64,000 bases of DNA from Nocardiopsis terrae (GTDB lineage Bacteria > Actinomycetota > Actinomycetes > Streptosporangiales > Streptosporangiaceae): the NCBI RefSeq assembly GCF_014651695.1, contig NZ_BMXJ01000006.1, positions 62,001 to 126,000 of the forward strand. Reading direction: 5' to 3'. This document shows positions 48,338 through 57,103 of the stretch, piece by piece. The position numbers were made by a program, and so were the translations under genes. Position 1 is the first letter of the stretch; each line of letters starts with the position of its first letter. The notes beneath the pieces are model-generated. The model saw only the letters and a program-made list of their open reading frames with translations, made no database searches and had not been told where the DNA came from.

Positions 48338-49774
48338 ATGACCCGAATCCACGACCTTCCCGTGCACCGACTCGCGGCCTTGGTCCGCAGTCGTGAACTG
48401 TCGCCTGTTGAGATCGCTGAGTACTATCTGGAACGAATTCGGCGGCTTGGCGAGCGTTGCGGTGCCTACGTTACGGTCACTGAGGAATTGGCCTTGGAAC
48501 AGGCCCGAAATGCGGAGAAGCGGGTGTTGAGCGACACGCCGGACGAACTGCCGCCCCTTCTCGGCGTCCCCCTGCCCATCAAGGACCTGGACACCCTCGC
48601 CGGTGTCCGCACCACCTTCGGCTCACGTGCCGTCCCCGGCCTCCCGGCCCCCGCCGACTCCGCCGTGGTCGCCCAACTGCGCGCCGCCGGCGCGGTCTTC
48701 CTCGGCAAGACCAACACCCCCGAGTTCGGTGCGACCTGCTACACCGAGAACGAGGTTGCGCCGCCCAGCCGCAACCCCTGGGACACCGACCTCTCCCCGG
48801 GCGGGTCCAGCGGTGGCGCCGCCGCGGCGGTGGCCGCCGGGCTCGCACCCGCAGCACAGGCCAGCGACGGCGGCGGATCCATCCGCATCCCCGCCAGCGC
48901 CTGCGGCCTGTTCGGCCTCAAACCCACCCGGGGACGGATCTCCGGCGGCCCCGCCCAGGTCGACCTGACGGGCCTTTCCACGGCGGGCCCCCTCACCCGG
49001 ACGGTCCTGGACGCGGCCCTCCTCCTGGACGTCATGGCGGTCAACCTGCCCGGCGACCCCTACACCGCCCCGCCGCTGCCGCCCGGCCGGACCTTCGCCG
49101 ACCACGCCCGCCGCGAACCGGGAAGACTGCGCATCGGACGCTACGCCGACACCGGCTCCGCCGGGATCCCCGTACACCCCGACGTGCTCGCCGCCCACGA
49201 GGAGGCCACCCGAACGCTCCTGGACCTGGGCCACGAGGTCGAGGAGATCGACAACCCCGCCGACACCGCCTTCGGCGGGACCTTCGCCGAGGACTTCCGG
49301 TACCTGTGGGCGGCCACCGCCTCGGTCACCCCCGTCGACCCCGCGCGCGAGGGCGAACTGACCCCGATCTACCGGTGGCTGCGCGAAAGCGCCCGCGCCA
49401 CCCCGCTCCCCGAGTACCTCGCGGCCAGCGCCCGGCTCCTGCACGGCACACGCGCGATGCTGACGGACACGGCGCGCTTCGACGCCGTGCTCGCCCCCAC
49501 CCTGGCCCGCCCCCCGGTGCCGGTCGGACACTTCACCTCGGGCGGTCCCGCGGACGAGTTCCGGCTCATGACCGAGTTCACCCCCTTCACCTCGCTCTAC
49601 AACGTGTCCGGGCAGCCCTCGGTGAACGTCCCGCTGCACTGGTCGCGCGGCGGGCTGCCGATCGGTGTGATGCTCACCGGCCCGCGGGGCGGGGAGGGGA
49701 CCCTGTTGTCCCTGTCGGCCCAGTTGGAGCGGGCCCGTCCATGGGCGCACCGGGTTCCCGAGGGGTGGCACTGA
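48338..49774 (+). CDS. Amidase signature family enzyme
   Basis: 478 residues. The Ser-cisSer-Lys triad is complete: Lys82 (PIKD), Ser157 (GGSSGG) and nucleophile Ser181 (DGGGSIRIPAS). FGLKPTRGRIS and STAGPLTRTVLDAALLLD follow as in other AS enzymes. It hydrolyses amide bonds of small molecules; it is not obviously GatA because no gatB or gatC is near and the GatA-specific blocks are not striking. Its last 101 bp overlap the 3' end of the convergent MFS gene. Confidence 0.9.
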   Translation: MTRIHDLPVHRLAALVRSRELSPVEIAEYYLERIRRLGERCGAYVTVTEELALEQARNAEKRVLSDTPDELPPLLGVPLPIKDLDTLAGVRTTFGSRAVPGLPAPADSAVVAQLRAAGAVFLGKTNTPEFGATCYTENEVAPPSRNPWDTDLSPGGSSGGAAAAVAAGLAPAAQASDGGGSIRIPASACGLFGLKPTRGRISGGPAQVDLTGLSTAGPLTRTVLDAALLLDVMAVNLPGDPYTAPPLPPGRTFADHARREPGRLRIGRYADTGSAGIPVHPDVLAAHEEATRTLLDLGHEVEEIDNPADTAFGGTFAEDFRYLWAATASVTPVDPAREGELTPIYRWLRESARATPLPEYLAASARLLHGTRAMLTDTARFDAVLAPTLARPPVPVGHFTSGGPADEFRLMTEFTPFTSLYNVSGQPSVNVPLHWSRGGLPIGVMLTGPRGGEGTLLSLSAQLERARPWAHRVPEGWH

Positions 49775-51008
49775 CCGGAGCCGGCGCGGCCGGGCGGGGC
49801 AGGAACAGGCTCAGTACTGCGGCCAGCAGGAGTAGTCCGGTCGCGCCCAGTACCCCGCCCGCGATCCCGTGGGTGTCCACCAGGGCTCCGGCCACCGGAC
49901 CGGCGAGGCCGCTCCCGGCCCCCATCGCCGTGGCCATCCACCCGAACGCCTCCGCCCGCCGGTGGGAGGGCGCGGTCTCGCCCAGCCGTCCCATCACGGC
50001 GGCCAGGGTGGGCGCTATCGCCAGCCCCGACACGAAGAGCAGCGGGGTGATCAGCAGGGGCGTGGACAGATGGGTGACCGGCGGGACGAACGGGACCAGC
50101 ACCGCGATCCCCAGGGCCGCCGCGAAGGCCCGCAGCCGGAGCCTCGGGGTGCCCTTCACCGCGCCGGCGACCGCACCGCCGACCAGGGAGCCCAGGGCCC
50201 ACACCGAGGCCAGCGCCATCACGTACTGGGGTGCGTTCAACTCGTTGGCCCAGGCGACGATCACCAGGTCCATGTTGACCACGCCGGAGACGATGAGCAT
50301 GCACATCACGAACACTAGGCACAGTGCCGGGTGGAGCAGCAGGCTGCGACCGGGACGGGCACCGGTGCCCCGGCCCCCGCCGGTGGAACCACCGTCCCCC
50401 TCGGCCTCCCGCGGGGCCGGACCGGTCACCCCTGCCCGGCGCAGTGACAACGCGAACCCCACCGCGCCCATCAGCCCCAGAACACCCAAGAGCAACAGGG
50501 CCCAGCGCGCTCCCGCCATCGCCACGACACCGGCGGTCAGGATCGGGGAGAAGACGAACAGCAGTTCCTGGGTGGTCGCCTCGGCCGCGTAGACGGCCTG
50601 CCGCTCCGGGCCGCTGGTCAGCCGCGGCCACAGCGCGCGCACGATCTGGTTGGCCGGGGTGCCGAAGAGCCCGGTGCCCAGGGCTAGGGGAACCGACAGC
50701 CACCACACGGACGCGGGCAGCAGCGCCAGGGTCGTCAGGCCGACGGTGAACACCACCCCGCACACCAGCACCAGCCGGTCGCTGTTGCCGCGGTCCGCCA
50801 TCCGCCCGCGCAGCGGCCCGACCAGGGCTATGCCCAGGGTGAAGGCACCGGCGACCAGACCGGCCAGCGTGTAGGAGTCCGTCCAGCCCTGTACCAGGAA
50901 GGTGACCGCGATCATCAGCCCCGGGGTGTAGAACCGGGCCGCCAGGGACCAGCTCAACAGGGACAGGACGTGGGGAACGGCGAAGAGCCGCCGGTAGTTC
51001 GCGAGCAC
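49674..51008 (-). CDS. MFS transporter
   Basis: 444 residues from GTG 51008; the frame is open further upstream (ATG 51038), but VLANYRRLFAVPHVLSLLSW is a usual start for this group and a -10 (CATAAT) lies seven bases before the GTG. About twelve membrane segments are visible with a hydrophilic Gly/Pro-rich loop between halves (about 200 to 225). The loop 2-3 motif appears as GPLRGRMADRG. No substrate can be inferred. The gene ends inside the amidase gene (tail-to-tail overlap of 101 bp) and is divergent from malQ. Confidence 0.85.
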   Translation of the reverse strand: MLANYRRLFAVPHVLSLLSWSLAARFYTPGLMIAVTFLVQGWTDSYTLAGLVAGAFTLGIALVGPLRGRMADRGNSDRLVLVCGVVFTVGLTTLALLPASVWWLSVPLALGTGLFGTPANQIVRALWPRLTSGPERQAVYAAEATTQELLFVFSPILTAGVVAMAGARWALLLLGVLGLMGAVGFALSLRRAGVTGPAPREAEGDGGSTGGGRGTGARPGRSLLLHPALCLVFVMCMLIVSGVVNMDLVIVAWANELNAPQYVMALASVWALGSLVGGAVAGAVKGTPRLRLRAFAAALGIAVLVPFVPPVTHLSTPLLITPLLFVSGLAIAPTLAAVMGRLGETAPSHRRAEAFGWMATAMGAGSGLAGPVAGALVDTHGIAGGVLGATGLLLLAAVLSLFLPRPAAPAPVSATPREPGAPMDGPAPTGPTGTTGSPPRPAGR

Positions 51009-51015
51009 GACACCG

Positions 51016-51021
51016 ATTATG
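51016..51021 (-). promoter_or_regulatory. -10 element of the MFS gene
   Basis: CATAAT on the minus strand (51021 to 51016), one base from TATAAT, seven bases before the GTG at 51008. The divergent malQ GTG is likewise preceded by a similar CATGATCGGTTTCT, eight bases from box to start. Confidence 0.4.
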
Positions 51022-51207
51022 CAGTTCGTCCACGACATCCGCGACGGGATGAGCGCCCCGTACTGCCCGAACGCGGGACGGTGACGAAAAGTCGTGGGAA
51101 AGGGGAGGTCCATGGGGAACACAGAAACAGGGCTGACGGGATCTTCTGCCCCCACACCGGGCCGTCCTCCGGTGTACACGGGCCCCTGTGGGGCATGATC
51201 GGTTTCT

Positions 51208-53241
51208 GTGAGGGACGTTCAGCTGGCCCGGGTGGCCGAGCAGCACGGGGTCGCGACCACGTACGAGGACTGGCGGGGACGACAGGTGCCCGTCAGTCCG
51301 GACACGATCCGCCATGTCCTGTCCGCCCTGGGGGTGGATCCGCGGGACCCCGGCCAGGGACCGGGCCGCGGCCCGCTGCCGCCCGCGGTGGTGGTTCGCG
51401 AGGGCAAGGCGCCCGATCTGGTGCTGCCCGAGGGGGCCCGCAGCACCGTGGAGACCGCCGACGGCTCCCTGCTGCCGTTCGACCCGGGGCTGCCGCTGGG
51501 GACGCACACCCTGCGGGTGACCGACAACGGCGCTGAACACGACGCCCCGCTCCTGGTGGTCCCCGACCGGATCGACCCCACCGCGCTGCGGGAGAACCCG
51601 CGCCTGTGGGGCCTGATGGCACAGGTCTACAGCGTGCGCTCCCGCGCTTCCTGGGGCACCGGCGATCTGCGCGACCTCTCCGAGCTCGCCGACTGGAGCG
51701 CCCGCGACCTCGGAGCGGACTTCACCCTCGTCAACCCGGTACACGCCACCGAACCGCTGGTGCCCGTCGAACCCTCCCCCTATCTGCCGGTCAGCCGCCG
51801 CTACGCGAGCCCGCTCTACATCCGGGTGGAGGACGTGCCCGAGTACGCACGCCTCGACCCCGCGCAGCGCGAGGGGGTGCAGCGCCTGGCACGGCCGCTG
51901 CGGGAACACGGCCGCACCGCCGACCTGCTCGACCGGGACGCCGTCTGGGAGGCCAAGCGCACCGCACTGGAGATCCTCTTCCAGGTGCCCCGCGCCCCGG
52001 GCCGGGAGGAGGCACTCCGCCGCTACCAGGAACGCGAGGGCCAGCCCCTGGTCGAGTTCGCGACGTGGTCGGCGCTGGCGGAGGAACACGGGCCCGACTT
52101 CCGTTCCTGGCCCGCGCACCTGCGCGACGTCGGCTCGCTCGCGGTGGGCCGGGAGGCCCTGAGGCTGTGGCCGCGGGTGGAGTTCCACCGCTGGCTCCAG
52201 TGGATCCTCGACGAACAGCTCGCCCAGGCGCAGGAGAGCGCCCTCGACAGCGGTATGCGCCTCGGGATCGTGCACGACCTCGCGATCGGTGTGCAGGCGG
52301 GCGGCGCGGACGCGTGGATGTACGGCGACGCGCTCGTCCCCGGGCTGCACGTGGGGGCCCCGCCGGACGAGTTCAACCAGCTCGGTCAGGACTGGGGGCA
52401 GCCGCCCTGGAACCCGACCCGTCTGGCCCAGCTCGGGTACGGGCCCTTCCGCCAGATCCTCTCCCAGAGCCTGCGCCACGCGGGCGGCCTGCGGATGGAC
52501 CACGTCATGGGCATGTTCCGCCTGTGGTGCGTACCCGAGGGCGCCTCCGCCGACCAGGGGACCTACCTGCGCTTCGACCACGAGGGCATGGTCGGCACCC
52601 TGGCGCTGGCGGCCCACCGGGCCGACGCGGTGGTCATCGGGGAGGACCTGGGGACCGTCGAGCCGTGGGTCCGCGACCACCTGGCGGGCCGGGGCATCCT
52701 CGGTACGTCCGTGCTGTGGTTCGAGAACGACGAGGAGGGGCGGCCGTGCGAGCCCGACCGGTGGCGCCGGGACTGCCTGGCCACCGTGGCCACCCACGAC
52801 CTCCCGCCGGTCGCCTCCTACCTGTCCGCCGAGCACGTCGAACTGCGTGACCGCCTGGGCCTGCTCGACCGGCCCGCCGCGGAGGAACTGGCGGACTCCG
52901 AGGCCCGGGTGGACCAGTGGTGCGCGCTGCTGGTGTACCTGGGGTTCCTCGAGGAGGACGCCGACCCGGTCGGCGATCCGGCCGCCGTGGTCGCGGCGAT
53001 GCACGCCTATCTCGCGGCGACGCCGGCCCGGATGCTCGGGGTGGCGCTCACCGACGTTGTGGGGGAGCGGCGTATGCAGAACCAGCCGGGGACCAGCACC
53101 GAGTACCCGAACTGGCGGATCCCGCTCACCAGCAGCGAGGGCGAGCCGGTCCTGGTGGACGAACTCCTGGCCGACCCGCGGATGGTCGCCCGGATCCGCC
53201 GCACCCTGGGCCCGCTCGGCAACCACTACCGGGAACTCTAG
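51208..53241 (+). CDS. malQ: 4-alpha-glucanotransferase (amylomaltase, MalQ, GH77)
   Basis: 677 residues from GTG 51208. The enzyme transfers glucan segments between maltodextrins. An N-terminal beta-rich region (about 1 to 135) precedes the GH77 barrel with WGLMAQVYSVRSRASWGTGDLRDL, SPYLPVSRRY, GIVHDLAIGV, the nucleophile region LRMDHVMGMFRLW (Asp in RMDH), acid/base Glu in VIGEDLGTVEPWV, and ATHDLPPVASYL with the transition-state Asp; it ends with NQPGTSTEYPNWRIPL, all diagnostic. This is the longer bacterial type with an N-terminal extension. Single gene, followed by a bidirectional terminator. Confidence 0.94.
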   Translation: MRDVQLARVAEQHGVATTYEDWRGRQVPVSPDTIRHVLSALGVDPRDPGQGPGRGPLPPAVVVREGKAPDLVLPEGARSTVETADGSLLPFDPGLPLGTHTLRVTDNGAEHDAPLLVVPDRIDPTALRENPRLWGLMAQVYSVRSRASWGTGDLRDLSELADWSARDLGADFTLVNPVHATEPLVPVEPSPYLPVSRRYASPLYIRVEDVPEYARLDPAQREGVQRLARPLREHGRTADLLDRDAVWEAKRTALEILFQVPRAPGREEALRRYQEREGQPLVEFATWSALAEEHGPDFRSWPAHLRDVGSLAVGREALRLWPRVEFHRWLQWILDEQLAQAQESALDSGMRLGIVHDLAIGVQAGGADAWMYGDALVPGLHVGAPPDEFNQLGQDWGQPPWNPTRLAQLGYGPFRQILSQSLRHAGGLRMDHVMGMFRLWCVPEGASADQGTYLRFDHEGMVGTLALAAHRADAVVIGEDLGTVEPWVRDHLAGRGILGTSVLWFENDEEGRPCEPDRWRRDCLATVATHDLPPVASYLSAEHVELRDRLGLLDRPAAEELADSEARVDQWCALLVYLGFLEEDADPVGDPAAVVAAMHAYLAATPARMLGVALTDVVGERRMQNQPGTSTEYPNWRIPLTSSEGEPVLVDELLADPRMVARIRRTLGPLGNHYREL

Positions 53242-53254
53242 GCCGGGTACGCGA

Positions 53255-53282
53255 CGGCCCCGGGGAGAGCTCCCCGGGGCCG
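53255..53282. terminator. Bidirectional hairpin between malQ and pepN
   Basis: CGGCCCCGGGGA (53255 to 53266), loop GAGC, TCCCCGGGGCCG (53271 to 53282), 12-bp perfect stem between two convergent stops. Confidence 0.65.
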
Positions 53283-53311
53283 CGGCGGACCAGTAGCGCC
53301 AGTCGCCCGCC

Positions 53312-55855
53312 TCAGCCCTTCCGGCCGGCGGCGATGTCGGTGGCGCGGGCGCGCAGGGCGCGTTCGACCCCGGCCCGGCCCTCGATCAGCAGGCGGTGCA
53401 GCGCCGGCGCGGGGGCGTTGTCGGCGATGTAGGAGTCGGTGCGCTCCAGTGTCGCCTCCTCGACCAGCTGGCTCGGGTAGACCACCTCGGCGAAGGTCTG
53501 CGCGAACTCACCGGTCCACTTCTCCCAGGCCGGGGCGAGCTGGTCGAAGTACCGCTCCACGTAGGGGCGGTACAGCTCGGCCTGGCGCGGCTCGCTGAAG
53601 CCCAGCAGGGTGGCGCGGAACTCGGCGTTGGCCAGGTCCCCGCCCACGATCCGCTCCCAGGCGGCCTCCTTGGCCTCGGCCGTGGGGACGGCGGCCCTGG
53701 CGCCCGCGGCGTTGCGCTGGCCGGTGGCGGTCGGGTCGGCCTCCAGCTCGGCGGCGATCTCCGACTCGCCCGCCTCACCCGCGGCGACCAGCCGGCGCAG
53801 CAGGGTCCAGCGCAGGTCGGTGTCGACCGTCAGACCGTCCACGGTGATGGCGCCGTCCAACAGGCCGCGCAGCAGCGACAGGTGGGCGTCGCTCACGGCG
53901 GCGTCCGCCAGCGCGTTGACGTAGGCCAACTGGAGGTCGCTGCCGGGCTCGGCGGCGGAGAGCAGCTCGCGCAGGCGGTCGGCCAGCAGCTCGAACCCGA
54001 ACGGGCGCCACGCCGGGTCGGCGTAGTTGTACAGCGCCCCCGAGGCCTGGCGGAGCAGGGTCTGGGCGACCGTGACGTCGTTCACGCCGCCGATCCCGGA
54101 GATCACCAGGGCGACGTAGTCACGGGCGGCCATCTCGCCGTCCCGGGTCATGTCCCAGGCGGCGCCGAAGGCCAGCGCGCGGGGCAGGGACTCGCGGATC
54201 TCACCGGCGCCCTCCACCACGGTGCCCAGGGAGCGCTCGTCCAGGCGGATCTTGGTGAAGGTGAGGTCGTCATCGTTGATGAGCACCAGGTCCGGCCGGG
54301 CCCTGCCGACCAGCTCGGGCACCTCGGTGCGCTCACCGCTGACGTCCAGCTCCACGCGCTCGCGGCGCACGATGCCGTCCGCGGTGCGGTCGTACAGGCC
54401 CACGGCCAGACGGTGCGAGCGCAGCGTCGGGTGTTCCGGGGCGGCCTCCTGCAGGACCGCGAAGGACGTGAGGTTCCCGTCCGCGTCGACCTCGAAGTCC
54501 GGCCGCATGGTGTTGACGCCGGTGGTCTCCAGCCACTCGCGCGACCATCCGGACAGGTCGCGCCCGGAGGCGGCCTCCAGATGCTTGAGCAGGTCCTTCA
54601 GCTCGGTGTTGCCGAACGCGTTCTCCTTGAAGTAGGCGCGCACGCCCGCGAAGAACGCGTCCACGCCCACGTACGCGGCCAACTGCTTGAGCACCGAGGC
54701 GCCCTTGGCGTAGGTGATGCCGTCGAAGTTGACCTCGACCGCCTGGATGTCGACCATGTCGGCGGCGATCGGGTGCGTGGAGGGCAGCTGGTCCTGGCGC
54801 AGCGCCCAGGCCTTCTCCACGTTGGCGAACGTCGTCCAGGCGTCGGACCACCTGGTGGCGTTGACCTGGCAGTAGACGCTGGCGTAGGTCGCGAACGACT
54901 CGTTCAGCCACAGGTCGTCCCACCAGCGCATGGTGACCAGGTCGCCGAACCACATGTGCGCCATCTCGTGCAGGATGGTTTCGGCGCGGCGCTCGTAGCG
55001 GGCGTCGGTGACACGGGAGCGGAAGACGTAGTCCTCCAGGAACGTCACCGCGCCGGCGTTCTCCATCGCGCCCGCGTTGAACTCCGGCACGAAGAGCTGG
55101 TCGTACTTGCCGAACGGGTAGCGCAGGTCGAACAGGCCGTGGAAGAAGTCGAAGCCCTGCTTGGTGACCTCGAACAGCGCCTCGGAGTCCAGGTGCTCGG
55201 CGAGCGAGGCCCGGCAGTACAGGCCCAGCGGGATGCCGTCGTGCTCGTCGCGGACCACGTGGTACGGCCCCGCGATCAGCGCGGTGATGTAGGTCGACAT
55301 CACCTGGGTGGCGGGGAAGTGCCAGCGGACCCGCTCCTCGCCCGCGGCCTCGCGCTCCACGTCGGGGGCGTTGTTGGACACCACCTCCCACGACGGGGGC
55401 GCGTACACGGTCAGCTCGAAGACGGACTTCAGGTCGGGCTGGTCGAAGCACGTGAACATGCGGTGCGCGTCGGCCGTCTCGAACTGGCTGTACAGGTACA
55501 CCGACCCGTCGACCGGGTCCACGAACCGGTGCAGGCCCTCACCGGTGCGCATGTAGGCGGCGTCGGCGACCACCGTCAGTTCGTTCTCGGCCGCCAGGTC
55601 CGGCAGGGTGAGCCGCTCGCCGTCGAACAGCTCCGCCGCGTCCAGCTCGCGACCGTTCAGCACGGCGCTCCGGATCCTCGGCGCGGCCAGGTCGACGAAG
55701 GTCCGTGCGCCCGGCTCAGTGCTGGAGAAACGCACCACGGTGGTGGACCGGAAGGTCTCGTCCCCGGTGGTCAGGTCCAGCTCCACGGCGTAGGAGCCGA
55801 CGCTGAGAATGCGCGCCCTCTCCCGAGCCTCGTCCCGTGTCAGGTTCCCTGCCAC
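53312..55855 (-). CDS. pepN: Aminopeptidase N (M1 family)
   Basis: 847 residues, normal for actinobacterial PepN. The exopeptidase motif GAMEN is at 262 to 266, the zinc site HEMAH at 296 to 300 and the third ligand Glu 19 residues on in LNESFA; the proton-donor Tyr lies in DGITYAKGASVL. The C-terminal helical ERAP1-like domain fills about 520 to 830. No signal peptide, so cytoplasmic; it removes N-terminal residues from peptides in protein turnover. It is divergent from the DsbA-like gene across 238 bp. Confidence 0.95.
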   Translation of the reverse strand: MAGNLTRDEARERARILSVGSYAVELDLTTGDETFRSTTVVRFSSTEPGARTFVDLAAPRIRSAVLNGRELDAAELFDGERLTLPDLAAENELTVVADAAYMRTGEGLHRFVDPVDGSVYLYSQFETADAHRMFTCFDQPDLKSVFELTVYAPPSWEVVSNNAPDVEREAAGEERVRWHFPATQVMSTYITALIAGPYHVVRDEHDGIPLGLYCRASLAEHLDSEALFEVTKQGFDFFHGLFDLRYPFGKYDQLFVPEFNAGAMENAGAVTFLEDYVFRSRVTDARYERRAETILHEMAHMWFGDLVTMRWWDDLWLNESFATYASVYCQVNATRWSDAWTTFANVEKAWALRQDQLPSTHPIAADMVDIQAVEVNFDGITYAKGASVLKQLAAYVGVDAFFAGVRAYFKENAFGNTELKDLLKHLEAASGRDLSGWSREWLETTGVNTMRPDFEVDADGNLTSFAVLQEAAPEHPTLRSHRLAVGLYDRTADGIVRRERVELDVSGERTEVPELVGRARPDLVLINDDDLTFTKIRLDERSLGTVVEGAGEIRESLPRALAFGAAWDMTRDGEMAARDYVALVISGIGGVNDVTVAQTLLRQASGALYNYADPAWRPFGFELLADRLRELLSAAEPGSDLQLAYVNALADAAVSDAHLSLLRGLLDGAITVDGLTVDTDLRWTLLRRLVAAGEAGESEIAAELEADPTATGQRNAAGARAAVPTAEAKEAAWERIVGGDLANAEFRATLLGFSEPRQAELYRPYVERYFDQLAPAWEKWTGEFAQTFAEVVYPSQLVEEATLERTDSYIADNAPAPALHRLLIEGRAGVERALRARATDIAAGRKG

Positions 55856-56093
55856 GCCACGCTCCCTCCACGGCCGCCGTCGTCGCCGGCCGGAAATCGT
55901 TGCCGACCGCGGCGAGCCTGCCGCCTGGGGTGGGCGTCGTCGGGCCGGAGGTCGTTGTCATCCGGGATCGATCCTGCCACGCACACGAGCGGAATGTGCA
56001 ACCGATGGGCGTGGTTGGTGACCTACGGCGAGAAGTTCTCGGCCGTCCCGGGGCCGGCCCCGGGGCTTGGACCGTCCCAGACGAGGAGCAGCG

Positions 56094-56729
56094 ATGACCC
56101 AGTCCCCCGAACAGACGGGCGACCAGGAGACCATCCACGCGGACATGTGGTTCGATCCGGCCTGCCCGTGGGCGTGGATCACCTCCCGGTGGCTGCTGGA
56201 GGTGGAGCAGGTCCGGCCGGTGCGGGTGCGCTGGCGGGTGATGAGCCTCGGGGTGCTCAACGAGGGCAGCGACCTGCCCCAGGAGTACCGGGACTCGATC
56301 GACCGCTCCTGGGGTGCGGTGCGCGTGTGCGTCGCCGCCGAGCAGCGTTTCGGACCGGACGTTCTCGGCGACCTCTACACCGCCCTGGGCACCCGGTTCC
56401 ACAACAACGGCGAACCGCGTACCGCGGACACGGTCCGCGCCGCGCTGGCCGACGCCGGCCTGCCCGCCGACCTGGCCGACGCCGCGGACTCCACCGAATA
56501 CGATGAGGCCCTGCGCGCCTCGCACGGTGAGGCGATGAAGCTGGTCGGTGAGGACGTGGGCACACCGGTCGTCCAGGTGGAGGGCGTCTCGTTCTTCGGC
56601 CCGGTCGTCACCCCGATCCCGCGGGGGGAGGACGCCGGGAAGCTCTGGGACGGCGTGCGCCTGGTCGCCGGGACCGACGGCTTCTTCGAGCTCAAGCGCA
56701 CCCGCACCCGCAACCCCGTCTTCGACTGA
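56094..56729 (+). CDS. DsbA-like protein related to mycothiol-dependent nitroreductase Rv2466c, with CPWA active site
   Basis: 211 residues from ATG 56094, GAGGAG five bases upstream. ADMWFDPACPWAWITSRWLLEVE at the start, VMSLGVLNE, DLYTALGTRFHNNGE, GEDVGTPVVQVEGVSFFGPV with the cis-Pro, IPRGEDAGKLWD and FFELKRTRTR match what I remember of M. tuberculosis Rv2466c nearly throughout. In that enzyme the active site is CPWC; here it is Cys24-Pro-Trp-Ala27, so the resolving Cys is absent. The enzyme may work as a monothiol with mycothiol. Next are a small acidic ORF and an aldehyde dehydrogenase in the same orientation. Confidence 0.85.
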   Translation: MTQSPEQTGDQETIHADMWFDPACPWAWITSRWLLEVEQVRPVRVRWRVMSLGVLNEGSDLPQEYRDSIDRSWGAVRVCVAAEQRFGPDVLGDLYTALGTRFHNNGEPRTADTVRAALADAGLPADLADAADSTEYDEALRASHGEAMKLVGEDVGTPVVQVEGVSFFGPVVTPIPRGEDAGKLWDGVRLVAGTDGFFELKRTRTRNPVFD

Positions 56730-56810
56730 TCCGCTCCGCGGGCCCCGACCCGCGGAACCCGCAACCCCGCAGCCCCTGCGGACACGTAGCTCCACGACCA
56801 CGGAGGACCC

Positions 56811-56966
56811 ATGCCCGGGCCTGACGGTGACCGCCGCCCCAACTTCCTCGACGACCTCGACCTGCTGCCCGACACCACGAGCGACGAACGCTCCGAGGGC
56901 TGGGGCGACGGCGACGAGGACTCCACCGCGCGGCTGATCGCCGACCGCCCTCCGCACTGGGACTGA
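56811..56966 (+). CDS. Small acidic protein, 51 residues, function unknown
   Basis: ATG 56811 with CGGAGG four bases upstream; the stop is TGA at 56964. The sequence is rich in Asp (NFLDDLDLLPDTTSDE) and ends RLIADRPPHWD. I recall similar short C-terminal PPHW-type endings in small actinobacterial proteins, which supports a real gene, but no function is known. It lies 81 bp after the Rv2466c-like gene and may be in its operon. Confidence 0.55.
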   Translation: MPGPDGDRRPNFLDDLDLLPDTTSDERSEGWGDGDEDSTARLIADRPPHWD

Positions 56967-57075
56967 TCCGCACGGGGCGGCCGGACCGGACACGGGGGCG
57001 GTCCGGGGCGGGTATCCGTGGAACCACGGGTCCCCGCCCCGGCCGCCCCTTCGGGGCCTCCCCGCCCTGGCCAAC

Positions 57076-57090
57076 CAGAATCACGTTCTG
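57076..57090. promoter_or_regulatory. Short inverted repeat before the aldehyde dehydrogenase gene
   Basis: CAGAA-TCACG-TTCTG, 14 bp before the ATG at 57104. Its position would cover a ribosome or RNA polymerase site, and may be an operator of a TetR-type regulator. Confidence 0.3.
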
Positions 57091-57103
57091 AGAAAGTGGG
57101 ACC

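Noticed and set aside
49597-53226. 1,200-codon minus frame across malQ and the MFS gene
   Set aside because: It merges unrelated frames; malQ and MFS motifs are on other frames and complete.
53396-56506. 1,000-codon plus frame opposite pepN
   Set aside because: PepN motifs on the minus strand are complete; the plus frame is a shadow.
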